From contig LSSL01001217.1 of assembly GCA_001953115.1 (NCBI GenBank), forward strand, positions 10,886 to 20,926: 10,041 bases of DNA, written 5' to 3'. The position numbers and the translations under genes were made by a program. The notes below the pieces were generated by a model that worked only from the letters and a program-made list of their open reading frames with translations, was not told where the DNA came from and did no database searches. This DNA comes from Smittium mucronatum (lineage: Eukaryota > Kickxellomycota > Harpellomycetes > Harpellales > Legeriomycetaceae). This document shows, in pieces, positions 8,527-10,041 of the stretch (the stretch's first letter is position 1; every line of letters starts with the position of its first letter).

Positions 8527-8640
8527 CTATTTACATCATGGAGTTGTCTGTATTAATTTTGAATCCATCAAGACCCACATCATTTATCAAACCTGTACAT
8601 AATGTGCCAACCCTTCCCTGGATGAAACTGATTTAGATAC
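8527..8640. other. Island of higher GC, possible eroded coding fragment
   Basis: By hand count this stretch is about 36% GC against roughly 22-25% around it. Several frames are open through part of it: plus strand M-E-L-S-V-L-I-L-N-P from an ATG near 8539, and minus-strand frames reading G-L-A-H-Y-V-Q-V or G-L-I-N-D-V-G-L-D-G-F. None matches a family I know, and I cannot choose a strand. The base composition resembles that of the transposon coding relics elsewhere in the window, so an old coding fragment or a different repeat is possible. Confidence 0.35.
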
Positions 8641-10041
8641 TAGTTCTAAAAAAGGAATAAAAAAATAATTTTTCAAATAAAAAATATTAAATAATTTTAC
8701 CTTAAATTTAATGTGTATTTTAATTATTTTTTATTAAAATAAAACAAGTTTTGTCAAAAAAAAGCAATACATAATGAATTTATTTAATTATTGGTATGCT
8801 TTTTAATTGATAGATGAGACTAAAATTTTCAATAATAATTTTTTTCATCTCTTTCTTTCTCTTAAAATTAAGTAAGTGGATGTCCAAAAAATTAATTTAG
8901 ACAATTATATTGAGCTGTAAATATATTGGGTGCATTTCCACATCTTTCATAAGTCAAAAAATGAACATTTTAAATAGATTTATATCGCTAATAGGGCATT
9001 ATCCTTCAATAAAAATATCCTTTTAGACAATTTTTAAACCCTTTTCAATTAAAAAAAAGCTACATTATTCTAGAAAACTTGTGCTTCCTCCGCCCCAAAA
9101 GTTCACTTTCTCAATAATATTCTGTTATATTATGTTATAGAAAAAAAATGATCTTTCAATATCTATAAGAAAGAAAATTTTGAGCAATAACCACCAGCAC
9201 ATAGTAATAATTTGGTTTTGGTGAGCTATTGAGTTTTTTTTTGCTAACTGCACGAAAAATGTGTAGAAATTTCTTTAAAATATCGATTAAATTGCATATT
9301 TTTCGGTTCAAATATCTCAAATTTATGGTAATATTGAAATTTTAAAGCATTTTTGATTTATGGAAAAATTCAAATAGCCTTTTATTACCAGTTTTTGTCA
9401 TTATTAAGATTATTTTTTTTAATTCATTATAATCCCGTCAATTTCCAGGAATTAATAACATTTGTAAATAAAAAATCCCATAACCTTGTTTAAAAAAATC
9501 GGTAAAATGATATTTAAAGTGATAAAAAATCACTACTTATTTTTCTATTGAAAAATCCGTCGCATGATTTTAGTATCTTACTCATTTTACAAATATTTTG
9601 AACTCAAAATTTTACCCTTAGTGATATCAGGCTAAATTTTAAATAAAGCTGATAAATTTTTTTGGTCTCAATTAGCCAATAATGTTCAAACTCTGAAAAT
9701 AATACGTTAATTATTTTATAGATAGTATATTTTTTCAAATAACCATAGTAAATTTAGTTGGCTTTATTCTGGAATTATACCTTTGGTAATATTTATAAAT
9801 ATTCTTTCCGAATTTTCTACACCAAGAAAAAAAACTAGATACACCAAACACTGAGATTTATATTTTATATACATATGAAAATTTTTATAAGTTCCCAGAA
9901 AACGGGGGGGGGGGGTTGTAATCGAAAACTTAACCCTATCGCTTTCTAGATCATAGGAAAATATTTTTGGAGAGCCATTCTCTTCTGAACTGGTGTTTTA
10001 TCTACATAATTATTCCAATTGAATATATTTATCTTTCTTTT
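8641..10041. other. AT-rich non-coding flank
   Basis: I see no gene, RNA or repeat boundary in this stretch apart from the poly(G) run near its end. A short C-rich patch near 9087-9100 (cctccgccccaaaag) stands out but has no recognisable context. Confidence 0.6.
9904..9915 (+). repeat. Poly(G) run of 12
   Basis: Twelve consecutive G follow aaaac and precede ttgtaatcg. It is the only long G or C homopolymer in a window otherwise dominated by A and T runs. It may be a true mononucleotide repeat or a sequencing or assembly artefact. Confidence 0.85.

Overview
The window is extremely A+T-rich (roughly three quarters or more by eye), has no bacterial-style gene packing, no intact gene and no RNA gene that I can recognise. 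It looks like intergenic, transposon-derived DNA of an AT-rich eukaryote. The element families point to an animal, probably an invertebrate, but I cannot name a taxon from the sequence.

The main content is a nearly complete but dead Mutator-like DNA transposon (MULE) at 4353-7542 (3190 bp). It has terminal inverted repeats of about 121 bp (56 of the outermost 64 positions identical without gaps) and a 9-bp target-site duplication, ttatttata on the left and ttatttatg on the right. On the minus strand, between about 7177 and 5279, a transposase can be read across several frames. In order it shows an N-terminal C-x4-C...H zinc domain of the WRKY-GCM1 type, the pre-catalytic helical region, a MULE DDE domain (SDRDKG and TSN motifs), a SWIM zinc finger (C-T-C-x9-C-T-H) and a C-terminal zinc knuckle (CSKC...H). 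Frameshifts, in-frame stops and loss of the catalytic glutamate show that it is inactive.

The left arm of the element (4474-5278) does not encode the transposase. It holds weak plus-strand coding traces, including a possible FLYWCH zinc-finger relic (4845-4991) pointing toward the transposase. The element may therefore once have carried two convergent genes. A perfect 12-bp-arm hairpin lies at the start of this relic.

The left flank (1-4343) is AT-rich non-coding DNA. Its one interpretable patch is 3054-3248 on the plus strand, an open frame with an I-E-x2-W...H-F-V-F pattern that may be a fragment of an integrase-core transposase from another element. The right flank (7552-10041) is non-coding, with a small island of higher GC (8527-8640, about 36% GC) and a run of 12 G (9904-9915).
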